DNA of 64,000 nt from Sandaracinus amylolyticus (GCF_021631985.1 NZ_CP070225.1:8556001-8620000), one strand, 5' to 3'. Shown: positions 33,840-42,211, numbered from the stretch's first letter. Program-made: numbers and translations. The notes: generated by a model not told the origin, from the sequence alone.

Positions 33840-34747
33840 GCCGGACCTCCTTCGCTCCCACCGACACCCATCTCGCGCAGCCGCGCGAGGTTCGCCGCGA
33901 CCATCCGATCGCCCGGCTGCAGGCGATCCGCCTCGAGGAACGCCTCGTACGCCGCGGCGTGATCGCGCCGCAGCAGCGCCATCGCGCCGCGATCGCGCGC
34001 CTCGTCGAACGCATCGACCGCGGGCTCGTCGATCGCGATCGTCAGCTCGTCGTCGATCGCGATCGGCGCATCACGTCCGTCCTCGTCGAGCGCGCGTGCC
34101 GCATCGAGCAGCGCCGCTTCCCACGACGTCTCGATCGCGCGCGGCCCCGGCTCGCCCGAGGTCGCGTGGCACTCGATGCTCGCGCCGTGCACGAACGCGA
34201 GCCGCCGGAACGCGTCGATCCCGACGTCCGCGCCGTCGCGCGCCGACCACAGCACGCCCCGGTGCACCACCACGTCACCCACCGCCGCGCCGCCGTGGCC
34301 GCGCACCGTGATCCGCACCGAGTGCCCACCGAGGCACGCGATCTGGAGGTACTCCGCGACCCCGAACGGCGCGGGCGCGCCTCCAGATCGCTCGAGCTCC
34401 GACGACACCAGCTCGCGCAGCTGCTCGAGCGGCACCGGCTTCTCGAGCACCCGCACCCCCGAGTGCCGCGGGATCTGCGCGGAGAACGCGCGCACGTACG
34501 CCGACACGAACGTGATCGGACAGCGCACGCCGCGCCGACCGAGCTCGCCGATCAGCTCGAGCCCCGGACGATCGGGAAGATCGAGATCGCTCACCACGAG
34601 ATCGGGCGCGCCCGCATCGACGATCGCGAGCGCCTCCTGCACCGACGACGCGCCGAGCGCATGCACGCCGGGCAGCTTCGCGAGCCCGCGCACCATCGCG
34701 TGGCGGAGCGTGTCCTCGTCCTCGACGATGAGGACGCGCGCGCTCAC
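33836..34747 (-). CDS. Response regulator with PATAN (DUF4388) output domain
   Basis: A 303-residue protein. The receiver (about 3-120) has IVEDED, phospho-acceptor Asp54 in VVSDLDLPD, a Ser in FVSAY and Lys in VLEKPVP, so it looks active. Residues about 125-215 fit the PATAN domain (APFGVAEYLQIACLGGHS, GDVVVHRGVLWSARDG, AFRRLAFVHGA). The last 60 residues are helical with an AMALLRRDHAAAYEAFLEAD repeat like a TPR. GTG 34747 overlaps the MBL gene stop by four bases. Likely receives phosphate from the operon's kinase and acts by protein binding, not DNA. Confidence 0.82.
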   Translation of the reverse strand: MSARVLIVEDEDTLRHAMVRGLAKLPGVHALGASSVQEALAIVDAGAPDLVVSDLDLPDRPGLELIGELGRRGVRCPITFVSAYVRAFSAQIPRHSGVRVLEKPVPLEQLRELVSSELERSGGAPAPFGVAEYLQIACLGGHSVRITVRGHGGAAVGDVVVHRGVLWSARDGADVGIDAFRRLAFVHGASIECHATSGEPGPRAIETSWEAALLDAARALDEDGRDAPIAIDDELTIAIDEPAVDAFDEARDRGAMALLRRDHAAAYEAFLEADRLQPGDRMVAANLARLREMGVGGSEGGPA

Positions 34748-35508
34748 GTGCGCCTCGGGATGCGATAGCCCTGCGCGCCCATCACGTCGATGCCGACCTC
34801 GAGCGTCTCGAGCCACTCGAAGAAGCGCGCGACCATCTCCTTGCCGACGAACGACGCGCCGTGCTGGGGCGCGACGATCTCCACGTCGAGCTCGCGCGCC
34901 ATGCGCAGCCACGCGCGCAGCGCCGCGTTCGACGCCATGTAGCGGCGATGGAAGCCCTCCATCGCCGGCACGTGCGCGTCGAAGTCGCGCACCACGCGGT
35001 AGTCGCGATCGAGCGACGCGCCGAGATCGCCGGTGTAGAGGATCTTCGAGATCGGATCGTAGACGTGGAAGTTCCCGCACGAGTGCAGGAAGTGCGCGGG
35101 AAGGATCCACAACTCGCTCGCACCGAGCGGCAGGATCATGCCCTCGTCGGGGATCGGGCGAAGCCGCTCGACCACCAGCCGATCGAGCCCGAAATGCGGC
35201 ACGAAGCGCACCCACAGCTTCGAGATCCACGCCTCGGCGTCGGTGGTCATGAGCCACCCGTTCGCCGCCGCGACGATGTCGGGATCCTGATGCGAGAGGA
35301 ACAGGTGCCGCAGCTGCGCGCCGCGCAGCTGCACGTGCGTCTCCGCGAGCACCTTCCCGTAGATCTTGTGCCCGCCGGGATCGAGGATCATGCCCTCGTC
35401 CCCGTCGATGATGACGTGCTGGTTGGACTGCACCGCGGCACCGCCGCCGAAGTCCTCGAGCAACACGTTGCGATGACCGTCGCGCTCGAACAGCGTCTCG
35501 CTCGGCAT
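34744..35508 (-). CDS. MBL-fold protein of the diiron oxygen-sensing (ODP-like) type
   Basis: A 254-residue metallo-beta-lactamase fold protein. The metal motif HxHxDH is altered to LSHQDPDIVAA; other ligands may be HFLHSCGNFHVYD, YTGDLGAS and PQHGASF. This variant is like the ODP (oxygen-binding diiron) domains found beside chemotaxis and kinase genes. It may sense oxygen, reactive oxygen species or redox state for the operon instead of being a hydrolase. ATG 35508 lies 10 bases after the roadblock gene. Enzyme activity is not implied. Confidence 0.78.
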   Translation of the reverse strand: MPSETLFERDGHRNVLLEDFGGGAAVQSNQHVIIDGDEGMILDPGGHKIYGKVLAETHVQLRGAQLRHLFLSHQDPDIVAAANGWLMTTDAEAWISKLWVRFVPHFGLDRLVVERLRPIPDEGMILPLGASELWILPAHFLHSCGNFHVYDPISKILYTGDLGASLDRDYRVVRDFDAHVPAMEGFHRRYMASNAALRAWLRMARELDVEIVAPQHGASFVGKEMVARFFEWLETLEVGIDVMGAQGYRIPRRT

Positions 35509-35518
35509 CTCGCGCGCC

Positions 35519-35911
35519 TCAGATCAGCTTGTTGATCTCGCGGACCGCGCGAGCCATGTCGAGGAACACCAGGCCGAGCTTCGCGTTCGCCGTCGCGAGC
35601 ACGAGCAGCACGGTCCCCGAGCTCGCGGTCTGCAGCACCGCGTAGCCGTGCTCGCCGCGGATGAGCACCTGCTCGGGGCGACCGATCCCGAGCTCGTTGC
35701 CGGCGCGCACGCCGAGCGCGAGCAGCGTCGCGCTCATGCCTCCGACCCGCACTTCCTCGACGTGCTGCGGCATCGCGCTCGCGATCAGCAGACCGTCCTC
35801 CGAGATCAGCGCCGCGGCCTCGACGTCGGGGCTCTCGGCCTGCAGCGTCCGCAGGACGCGGTTGAGCATCTCGGTCCGCGATGCGCGCGGAGCCGTCGTC
35901 ACTTCGACCAT
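35519..35911 (-). CDS. Roadblock/LC7-domain protein
   Basis: A 130-residue roadblock/LC7 domain protein: MLNRVLRTLQAESPDVEAAALISEDG (ends MLNRV and SEDG), GLLIASAMP, then ATLLALGVRAGNELG and VLLVLATANAKLGLVFLDM. In other bacteria such proteins pair with Ras-like GTPases; here no GTPase is in the operon, and a ParA-like ATPase takes that place. Its start overlaps the kinase gene by 13 bases. Probably a dimeric scaffold. Confidence 0.85.
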   Translation of the reverse strand: MVEVTTAPRASRTEMLNRVLRTLQAESPDVEAAALISEDGLLIASAMPQHVEEVRVGGMSATLLALGVRAGNELGIGRPEQVLIRGEHGYAVLQTASSGTVLLVLATANAKLGLVFLDMARAVREINKLI

Positions 35912-36999
35912 CGTTCGACCTCACCTCCGTCCTCGGCGTCGAGCCCGACCGGGACGCGCCACGTCACGTGCGTGCCGCGTCCCAGCGCGCTCTCGACGTG
36001 CAGCGATCCGCCCGCGCTCCGTGCGAGCTGCACGCACAGCGGCAGCCCGAGGCCGCTCCCGCTGCGCTTCGTCGTGAAGAAGATCTCGGTGCACCGCGCG
36101 AGGACCTCGGGGCTCATCCCCGGTCCTTGGTCGCGCACGCCGATGACGAGCTCGTCGCGCTCGAGCCGCGCGATCACGCGCACCCGATCGCCCTCGCGGC
36201 ACGCGTGGAGCGCGTTCATCAGCAGGTTGAACACGACCGCGCGCACCACGCCGCGATCGATGCGCAGCAGCGGCATCGAGGCGATGTCGACCTCGAGCAC
36301 GATCCCGCTCCGCGCCGCGCGCGCGTCGAGCACCACGCAGCACTCGCGCACCGCGTGATCGATCGCGCCGAGCGAGCTCGATCGCACGTCGCGCCCGACG
36401 ACGCCGATCCCATCGAGGCAGAGCAGCGCGCGCCGGATCTCACCGAGGATCCCGTGGAGCTCCGCACCGAGCGCGCCGCCCGCGTGATCTTCGACGAGCA
36501 GCTCGAGCGCGGTCGTCACCGCGGAGAGCGGATTGCGCAGCTCGTGCAGGATCGACGGCAACACCTCGCCGACGGTCGCGAGCTTCATCAACCGATCGCG
36601 CTCTTCCTGCAGGCGCAGCGTCGGCGTGATGTCCTGGAACGCGCAGACCAGGCACCCCGGGTGATCCACCTCGAGGTCGCTCACCGCGAGCCCGACGTCG
36701 ATCTCGCGCCCCGAGGGCAGCGCGATGCGCGCGGTCGAGCGGCTGCGACCGCGCGCTTCGTCGAGATCGGCGCGCGGCACCAGCACGTCGCCCACGTGCG
36801 CACCCTCGAGCACCTCGCGTGGCCGCTCGAGGAGCTCGGCAGCACGTGGGTTCGCGAGCGCGATCGTTCCGTCGGCGCGCACCATCAGCACCGCGGTCGG
36901 GAGCGCGTCGATCACGCGGCAGCAGATCTCGTGTGCTCCGCAGAGTCGCGCCGATGTGCTCGAGTCCACGCCGGCCGCGCAGAGCACGCATCGCGCCAT
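35899..36999 (-). CDS. PAS-domain sensor histidine kinase with Cys-rich start
   Basis: A 366-residue soluble kinase without membrane segments. The first 27 residues contain CVLC and later C...CC, a possible metal site. A PAS domain (about 28-125) with ALPTAVLMVRADGTIALANPRAAELL (ends ALPT and AELL) precedes the kinase core: H-box ILHELRNPLSA (His152), N-box NLLMNALHA, G1 VRDQGPGM and G2 GSGLGLPL. It is the first gene of a compact operon with roadblock, MBL, receiver-PATAN and ParA genes. ATG 36999 is the start. A cytoplasmic redox or metal signal is a plausible input. Confidence 0.9.
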   Translation of the reverse strand: MARCVLCAAGVDSSTSARLCGAHEICCRVIDALPTAVLMVRADGTIALANPRAAELLERPREVLEGAHVGDVLVPRADLDEARGRSRSTARIALPSGREIDVGLAVSDLEVDHPGCLVCAFQDITPTLRLQEERDRLMKLATVGEVLPSILHELRNPLSAVTTALELLVEDHAGGALGAELHGILGEIRRALLCLDGIGVVGRDVRSSSLGAIDHAVRECCVVLDARAARSGIVLEVDIASMPLLRIDRGVVRAVVFNLLMNALHACREGDRVRVIARLERDELVIGVRDQGPGMSPEVLARCTEIFFTTKRSGSGLGLPLCVQLARSAGGSLHVESALGRGTHVTWRVPVGLDAEDGGEVERWSK

Positions 37000-37054
37000 C
37001 CACGATCACGGGCGATCTCACGACGCGCCGCAGGTCACGCGCAAACGCAGCGCA

Positions 37055-37079
37055 GCGCCGCGCAACGCGTGCGCGGCGC
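37055..37079 (-). terminator. Strong hairpin after the RDD gene
   Basis: GCGCCGCGCA (37055-37064) and TGCGCGGCGC (37070-37079), a perfect 10-bp stem with a 5-base loop, starting right after the stop of the RDD gene on the minus strand. It separates that operon from the histidine kinase operon. No long T-run follows. Confidence 0.5.
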
Positions 37080-37080
37080 T

Positions 37081-37584
37081 TCACTCGAACACGCGCGCGA
37101 CGTCCGACGTGCTGCTCGTCGCACCGCGCCGCACGTCGATCACGATCGTGTCCGCGATCCGATCGTGCAGCGTCTGCCGCGACTCCGTGAACACGCAGAG
37201 CACGTCGGCGATCGTGAAGATCGCGCCGAGGAACGGCACTCCCGCCAGCACTCCCGCGAGCACGATGCGCCGGCCGAGGATCGTGCCCAGCGTCGCCGGA
37301 CTTCCGTCGCTGCGCACGATGCGCAGCCCGAGCACGCGCTTGCCCAGCGACTGCCCGTAGCGGTGCAGCAACATCAGGTTCAGCGCGAAGAGCGCGATCG
37401 TCGCGACCACGGTCGCGAGCAGCCCGCCGCGCACCAGCGCGCCCGCATCGAGCGCCGCGCCGAGCGGCACGAACACCAGCGCCGGTGCGAGCGGCAACGC
37501 GACGTCGATCCACCGCGCGACCAGTCGCAGCGCGGGATCGGCCAGCGGCGAGGCGAGGTCGCGCTCGTTCGTCGTCGCGCTCAT
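37081..37584 (-). CDS. RDD-family membrane protein
   Basis: A 167-residue protein with the RDD signature (LVARWIDVALPLAPALVF at the start, then LGKRVLGLRIV and the late DRIADTIVI). Three to four hydrophobic segments are visible. The function of RDD proteins is poorly defined; some are ion antiporters. ATG 37584 overlaps the signal peptidase stop (ATGA), so it is co-translated with lepB. Confidence 0.85.
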   Translation of the reverse strand: MSATTNERDLASPLADPALRLVARWIDVALPLAPALVFVPLGAALDAGALVRGGLLATVVATIALFALNLMLLHRYGQSLGKRVLGLRIVRSDGSPATLGTILGRRIVLAGVLAGVPFLGAIFTIADVLCVFTESRQTLHDRIADTIVIDVRRGATSSTSDVARVFE

Positions 37585-38270
37585 CGCACCGCCTCCCCCA
37601 CGCGCGCCCAGCGTGCGCGGCCCGACTCGCCCACCGACCAGTACACGTGCGACACACGCCCGCGCAGCCGCGACACCGGCACCATGCCGATGACCGGATT
37701 GCGACTGTCGTTGCTGCGGTCGCGATGATCGCCGAGCACGAACACGTGGCCCTCGGGCACCACGGCCTCGGGCATCGACTCCGGCATCGAGAGCGGCGAG
37801 CGCACGATCTCCCACGCGCGATCGCCGACGCGCTCCTCGAATCGCTGGCCTTCCTCGCCGAGGCCGCCGTCCCACGTGCCCACCGCGCGAAGCTCGATGC
37901 GCTCGCCGTTCCGCACCACGACGTCGTGATCGATCGCGATGCGATCGCCGCCGATCGCGACGACGCGCTTGATGAGGTCGAAGCCGTCGGGCGAGCGCAG
38001 CACCACGACGTCACCGACCTCCGGCGCGCCCCACGTGCTCACCGCTTCGTCGTGCATCGGCAGCGCCAGCCCGTACGCGCTCTTGTCGGCGACGAAACGA
38101 TCCCCGTCGAGCAGCGTCGGCTCCATCGACGGGCCCTGCACGTCGAACGCCTCGAGGCCCAGCACGCGAACGCCGAGCGCCCATCCGGCGCTGACGATCG
38201 CGTACACCGGAAAGACCACGCAGATCAGTGCCCAACGCACCGGCAACGCCGGCCGTGTCGTGATGCCCAT
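37581..38270 (-). CDS. lepB: Signal peptidase I
   Basis: A 229-residue type I signal peptidase. One membrane segment (about 14-36) is followed by box B with the catalytic Ser48 (VQGPSMEPTLLDGD), box D with the general-base Lys101 (LIKRVVAIGGD), and box E (FVLGDHRDRSNDSR). It cleaves signal peptides on the outer face of the inner membrane; many preproteins with AxA sites are encoded in this window. ATG 38270 gives the usual short cytoplasmic start. It is shorter than E. coli LepB, which has an extra membrane segment and insert. Confidence 0.92.
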   Translation of the reverse strand: MGITTRPALPVRWALICVVFPVYAIVSAGWALGVRVLGLEAFDVQGPSMEPTLLDGDRFVADKSAYGLALPMHDEAVSTWGAPEVGDVVVLRSPDGFDLIKRVVAIGGDRIAIDHDVVVRNGERIELRAVGTWDGGLGEEGQRFEERVGDRAWEIVRSPLSMPESMPEAVVPEGHVFVLGDHRDRSNDSRNPVIGMVPVSRLRGRVSHVYWSVGESGRARWARVGEAVR

Positions 38271-38311
38271 CGCGGCCGACGATGATCGATCCACGTCGAG
38301 CGTGCACGCTC

Positions 38312-38731
38312 TCACGACGAGCGCTGGCCACAGCGCGGGCACTGCTCGAGCGATGCGTCGATCACCACCCCGCAGTGCGCGCACGTCCGGAAGCGACAGC
38401 GCGCTCGCGGCGCGGACTCACGGCAGCGACGCTCGACGATGCCTCCTGCGACGATCCCGACGAGACCGAACCCGATCACGCCGATGATCGTGACGATCCC
38501 GTAGAGCGAGCCCCCGCTCGAGCCGCCGCCACCGCCGCCGTGGTAGCCGCCGCCGCGATGGCCGCTGCCGCCGTGGTATCCGCCACCGTGATAGCCGCCG
38601 CCGCCGTGGTATCCGCCACCACCGCCGTGCCAGTGGCCGCCACCGAAGCTGCCGCCGCTGTGCTGCGCCATCGCGCTCGAAGCGACGAAGAGACTCGCGG
38701 CGATCGCCGCGATGACGAGAGCTCGAATCAC
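38312..38731 (-). CDS. Gly/His/Tyr-rich exported protein with membrane segment and zinc ribbon
   Basis: A 139-residue protein. A signal peptide (SSAMA-Q) leads to a 50-residue Gly/His/Tyr-rich stretch of GGGYHGG-type tandem repeats, then a membrane segment (GIVTIIGVIGFGLVGIVAG) and a zinc ribbon at the end with CAHC and CPRC. If the first segment is cleaved, the repeats would face the periplasm and the zinc ribbon the cytoplasm. The repeats could bind metal. GTG 38731 follows TGAGGAGG with six-base spacing. I know no function for it. Confidence 0.72.
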   Translation of the reverse strand: MIRALVIAAIAASLFVASSAMAQHSGGSFGGGHWHGGGGGYHGGGGYHGGGYHGGSGHRGGGYHGGGGGGSSGGSLYGIVTIIGVIGFGLVGIVAGGIVERRCRESAPRARCRFRTCAHCGVVIDASLEQCPRCGQRSS

Positions 38732-38742
38732 GATCGACCTCC

Positions 38743-39390
38743 TCACGCGCACAAGAACAAGTGGAAGGGCACCGCGTCCCAGCCCCGCTGCTGGAACGCG
38801 GCGACACGAGCGACGCTGCGCTGCTGCTGCGCGTCGTCGGCCGAGCCGTCCTCGGGCAGCTGCGCCCAGCGTCGTCGTGATGCGAGGTACTCCCACGCGA
38901 TCGCATCGAACGACGGGTACCTCGCCTGGAGCTCACGGCACGCGTGCAGCACCGCGCTGCGGGTGTAGTCGCGCGTCACGTACCCCGCGCGGTTCGCCGC
39001 GATCGCCACGTGGATCGCGCGCACTCGATCCCACGCGCTGCACGGCGTCGCGAGCAGGCCCTGCACGCGCGCGAACGCGTCGTTGCCGTTCGCGATGCGC
39101 CACCACCGCGCGAGCATCACCGCGGCTTCGCCCGGCGGCGACGCGATCCACTCGTCGTCGCCCATGATCGGCACGATCGCGCAGCGCGCCCACGCATCGA
39201 GCGCGCGCGGCAGCGCCGAGCCGTCGTTCGAGATCGTCGCGAGCTCGCCGATCGGCCTCAGCACGTCGAGGCGCGCGACGAGCCAGCGACCGGTGCCCGC
39301 ATACGTGAGCCGAGAGAAGAACGCGATCGCGCCCGCGATGCTCGAGACGACGAGCGCGACTGCGACCTCGACGAAGATCCTGGCGTCCAT
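38743..39390 (-). CDS. Membrane-anchored DUF1266-like protein
   Basis: A 215-residue protein with one amino-terminal membrane segment (VAVALVVSSIAGAIAFF). The segment SAWDRVRAIHVAIAANRAGYV and the end AIAWEYLASRRRW resemble DUF1266 proteins (AWDLVRA ... aGYi ... SW.ey). ATG 39390 starts just before the anchor. The gene precedes the zinc-ribbon gene by 11 bases, so the two are one operon. No function is known for the family. Confidence 0.65.
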   Translation of the reverse strand: MDARIFVEVAVALVVSSIAGAIAFFSRLTYAGTGRWLVARLDVLRPIGELATISNDGSALPRALDAWARCAIVPIMGDDEWIASPPGEAAVMLARWWRIANGNDAFARVQGLLATPCSAWDRVRAIHVAIAANRAGYVTRDYTRSAVLHACRELQARYPSFDAIAWEYLASRRRWAQLPEDGSADDAQQQRSVARVAAFQQRGWDAVPFHLFLCA

Positions 39391-39483
39391 GCAGGGCGCG
39401 GTGTCGGTTCGTCCGCGCCGACGTTGCGCCGTGCGTGGGAGCACGTGGCGAATCGCGCGTCCCTGCTATGGTTCGCGCGTCCC

Positions 39484-40845
39484 GTGACCCACTCGCTCCC
39501 GGCGCTGCTCGGACGCCATCAGGCGCACGACCCCGTCACGACCGGTCCCGAGCCCCGCAGCGCCGCGCGCTTCTGGGGCGACGTGCGCGCGATCGCGGCG
39601 CGCCTGCCCGAGCTCGGGCGCGGTGATCGCGGTGGGCGCAGCGAGCTCGTGCTCGTCTGCCACGACCGCTATCTGTTCGCAGCGTCGATGCTCGCCGCGT
39701 GGGAGCGCGGCTACGTCGTCGCGCTGCCGCCGAACGCCCAGCCTGCGATGGTCACCGCGCTGCGCAAGAGCGGCACCGTGCAGACCGTGCTGCACGACGT
39801 CGACGACATGGCCGGCCTCGACGTGCGCGCGATCGTGGCGTCGCGCCCCGCGCCTTCCGACGAGGTCGAGCCCTACGCGCCGCCCGCGCCGCTCGCGAGC
39901 GATCGACGCATCGTCGTCGTCTACACGTCGGGCACCACCGGCGCGCCCACCGCCTGCCCGAAGACCGCGGGCCAGCTCGTCGGCGAGGCGCGCACGCTCG
40001 CGCGCACCTTCGCGATCGGCCGCGGCGATCGCGTGCTCGCGACGGTGCCGCCGCATCACATCTACGGGCTGCTGTTCGGGGTGCTGGTGCCGCTGGTGTC
40101 GGGCGCGTCGTTCGCGCGCGAGACGGTGCTGCACGCCGAGCCGCTCGCCGAGCTGATCGCGCGCGATCACACGCGCGTGCTGGTCAGCGTGCCCGCGCAC
40201 CTGCGCGCGCTGCGGGTGCTCGAGCAGGGCCGCATCCAGGGCGTCTCGCGGGTGTTCAGCTCCGGCGCGCCGCTGCCTGCCGACACCTCCGAGGATCTGC
40301 GCGAGCGCTTCGGATGGAGCGTCACGGAAGTGCTCGGCTCGAGCGAGACCGGCGGCATCGCGTGGCGCGATCGCGCGGGCACGCCGTGGACGCCGCTCGA
40401 GGGCGTGAAGGTGCGCGAAGGCGAGGGCGGTCGGATGTTGATCGACTCGCCGTTCCTCGATCCCGGCGTGTCGCGTCCCTACGTCGGCGGCGATCGGGTC
40501 GCGGTGCTCGACGAAGGGCGCTTCCACCACCTCGGCCGCGTCGACGGAGTGCTCAAGGTCGGCAGCACGCGCGTGTCGATCGCGGAGCTCGAAGCGCGCC
40601 TGCTCGCGATCCCCGGCGTGCAGGACGCGGCGGCGCTCGCGGTCGAGGTCGGCGGCGCGCGCGGGTGGGAGAGCTGGGCCGCGATCGTCGCCCAGGATCA
40701 CACCGCGCAGACGATCCGCGCCGCGCTGCTGCCGTGGCTCGATCCGGTCGTGATCCCGCGGCGCATCCGCATCGTCGAGGCGCTCCCCCGCGATCCCGGC
40801 ACCGGCAAGCTGCGTCGCGACGCCCTGCGCGCGCTGTTCGACTGA
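39484..40845 (+). CDS. AMP-binding acyl/aryl ligase of a pigment-type cluster
   Basis: A 453-residue adenylate-forming enzyme. It shows VVVYTSGTTGAPTACPKT (P-loop), VPPHHIYGLLFG, TEVLGSSETGGIA, the YVGGDRVAVLDEGRFHHLGRVDGVLK hinge (ends YVGG and GVLK) and a terminal PRDPGTGKLRRDAL Lys loop. It is shorter than normal acyl-CoA ligases, like the ligases of aryl-polyene and flexirubin clusters that load aromatic or fatty acids onto an acyl carrier protein. GTG 39484 is the likely start. It converges on the STAS-like gene of that cluster, separated by a repeat copy. Confidence 0.8.
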   Translation: MTHSLPALLGRHQAHDPVTTGPEPRSAARFWGDVRAIAARLPELGRGDRGGRSELVLVCHDRYLFAASMLAAWERGYVVALPPNAQPAMVTALRKSGTVQTVLHDVDDMAGLDVRAIVASRPAPSDEVEPYAPPAPLASDRRIVVVYTSGTTGAPTACPKTAGQLVGEARTLARTFAIGRGDRVLATVPPHHIYGLLFGVLVPLVSGASFARETVLHAEPLAELIARDHTRVLVSVPAHLRALRVLEQGRIQGVSRVFSSGAPLPADTSEDLRERFGWSVTEVLGSSETGGIAWRDRAGTPWTPLEGVKVREGEGGRMLIDSPFLDPGVSRPYVGGDRVAVLDEGRFHHLGRVDGVLKVGSTRVSIAELEARLLAIPGVQDAAALAVEVGGARGWESWAAIVAQDHTAQTIRAALLPWLDPVVIPRRIRIVEALPRDPGTGKLRRDALRALFD

Positions 40846-40856
40846 CGCCGGCTCAG

Positions 40857-40905
40857 TCCAGCTGGAGTGCTCGCCGGCGGAGCGGGCGAGCCGATCTCGG
40901 ACACT
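40857..40905 (+). repeat. Structured intergenic repeat, copy 2 (short form)
   Basis: CCAGCTGGAGTGCTCGCC followed after eight bases by GGGCGAGCCGATCT. The outer CTCGCC/GGCGAG stem is kept but the inner arm of copies 1 and 5 is missing. It sits between convergent genes and may act as a terminator for both. Confidence 0.5.
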
Positions 40906-40908
40906 GGC

Positions 40909-41334
40909 TCAGCGGCGCGCGCCGCTGCGCGCCTGCTCGAGCGCGCGCTCGAACGACGCGCGCTCGTCGAACACGCTCAACACGCCGCCGACCGCGACGT
41001 TGACCACCGCTGCGCCCATCGCGACCATCCGGTGCGGCGTGTAGACGTTGAGCGATTGCGCGCGGTCCCGCACCGACACGAGGTACTTCGCGATCCGCAG
41101 GCGGAACTCCGAGTCGTAGCCCGACATCTCGGTGCCATCGAAGAAGACGTGCGGAGCGCCGTCGTCGAACATCGCCGTGACCTGTCGCTCGAAGAGCTCG
41201 ACCAGATCGGCCGCGAGGTGACCTCGCGCGCGGAACACGAGCAGCTGCCTCCCGAGGCGCTCGGCGCGCAGCCCGCCGCGCTCGGTGGACCACTCTTCGA
41301 TCGAGGTCCCGACCTGCCGCTTCTGGATCTGCAT
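40909..41334 (-). CDS. STAS-like small protein
   Basis: A 141-residue soluble protein. The pattern RLGRQLLVFRARGHLAADLVELF, then HVFFDGTEMSGYDSEFRLRIAKYL, recalls STAS/anti-sigma-antagonist folds, but the usual DxSG phosphorylation loop is not clear. It is 38 bases downstream of the COG4648 gene and is probably the last gene of that operon. Function unknown. Confidence 0.6.
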   Translation of the reverse strand: MQIQKRQVGTSIEEWSTERGGLRAERLGRQLLVFRARGHLAADLVELFERQVTAMFDDGAPHVFFDGTEMSGYDSEFRLRIAKYLVSVRDRAQSLNVYTPHRMVAMGAAVVNVAVGGVLSVFDERASFERALEQARSGARR

Positions 41335-41372
41335 GGGCCCGTCCCCAGCCTAGGGCCCGTCGAACGTACGCG

Positions 41373-41954
41373 TCAACGGCCACGCCCGAACCGAACGCGA
41401 CGATTCACGTACTCGGCCGCGAACATCAGGCCCATCAGCGCGTAGGCGATGCCGCCGGTGTACACGGTCCACCACCACACCGGCGCGAGCAGCGCGAGGA
41501 TCGCCGCGGTGCTTCCGTTCAGCAGGAAGAACGTGCACCACGCCCACGTCCACTGGCGACAGTGGCGCTGCTTGGGCTCGTCGAGCTCGGGCTCCTGCAG
41601 GCGCGCGAAGCGCTCGATCATCGGGGTCGCGCCGGCGCGCAGCGTGCTGCCGAACTCCACGAGCAGCACCGCGTTGATCATCACCGGCAGCGCGAGCAGG
41701 AAGCGCCGATCGTCGGTCGCGATGCCGCCGAAGATCAGCAGCAGCATCGCGATCGGCACCCGCACCACCGACCAGAACGTCGCGCGATCCGCCTTGCGGA
41801 ACCGCCACGCGAGCCCGGGCACCATCAGCCCGAGCACCATGATCGAGACCGCGCGCGCGCCGAAGTGCGTGAGCCCGTAGAACACCGCGAGCGGGTACGC
41901 GATCACCAGGATCGCGTTGAGCACGACCCCGACGACGCGCAGCGCGCGCTTCAC
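41373..41954 (-). CDS. COG4648-type membrane protein of aryl-polyene clusters
   Basis: A 193-residue protein with five or six hydrophobic segments. It carries phrases close to the COG4648 membrane protein of aryl-polyene gene clusters: LPVMINAVLLVEFGSTLRAG, TPMIERFARLQEPEL and WTWAWCTFFLLNGSTAAILAL (each 21 or fewer residues). In those clusters its role in pigment placement or acyl transfer is not defined. GTG 41954 overlaps the acyl carrier protein stop by four bases. This gene is a strong marker for the cluster type. Confidence 0.8.
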   Translation of the reverse strand: MKRALRVVGVVLNAILVIAYPLAVFYGLTHFGARAVSIMVLGLMVPGLAWRFRKADRATFWSVVRVPIAMLLLIFGGIATDDRRFLLALPVMINAVLLVEFGSTLRAGATPMIERFARLQEPELDEPKQRHCRQWTWAWCTFFLLNGSTAAILALLAPVWWWTVYTGGIAYALMGLMFAAEYVNRRVRFGRGR

Positions 41955-42211
41955 TTCGACTTGTGCTGCTGCACGTAGCCCGCGAGGTTCTTCACGCTCG
42001 CGAAGATGTGCTTGTTCTGCTCGTCGTCGGCGCGGATGCGCACCCCGAACTTCTTGTCGATCGCCATCGCGAGCTCGAGCGCATCGATCGAGTCCAGGCC
42101 GAGGCCCGTCACGAAGAGCGGCGCGTCGCTGTCGATGTCCTCGGGACGCACGTCGTCGAGCATCAGGGCTTCGACGATCAGCTCCTTGATCTGCTGTTCC
42201 AGTTCGCTCAT
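41951..42211 (-). CDS. Acyl carrier protein
   Basis: An 86-residue acyl carrier protein with the phosphopantetheine serine in GLGLDSIDALEL and a second helix region MAIDKKFGVRI. It is of the type found in aryl-polyene clusters and presumably carries the growing polyene or its aryl starter. ATG 42211. It is translationally coupled to the COG4648 gene. It is distinct from a housekeeping AcpP, whose helix II reads differently. Confidence 0.9.
   Translation of the reverse strand: MSELEQQIKELIVEALMLDDVRPEDIDSDAPLFVTGLGLDSIDALELAMAIDKKFGVRIRADDEQNKHIFASVKNLAGYVQQHKSK

Noticed and set aside
32743-34014. Alternative long minus-strand frame over the ParA region
   Set aside because: The overlapping frame encodes Walker motifs of ParA; the alternative is Arg-rich without motifs.
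38500-38650. Tandem triplet-rich DNA in the Gly/His/Tyr-rich gene, considered as a CRISPR or minisatellite
   Set aside because: The repeats are in frame, irregular and code for GGGYHGG-like units; there are no spacers.
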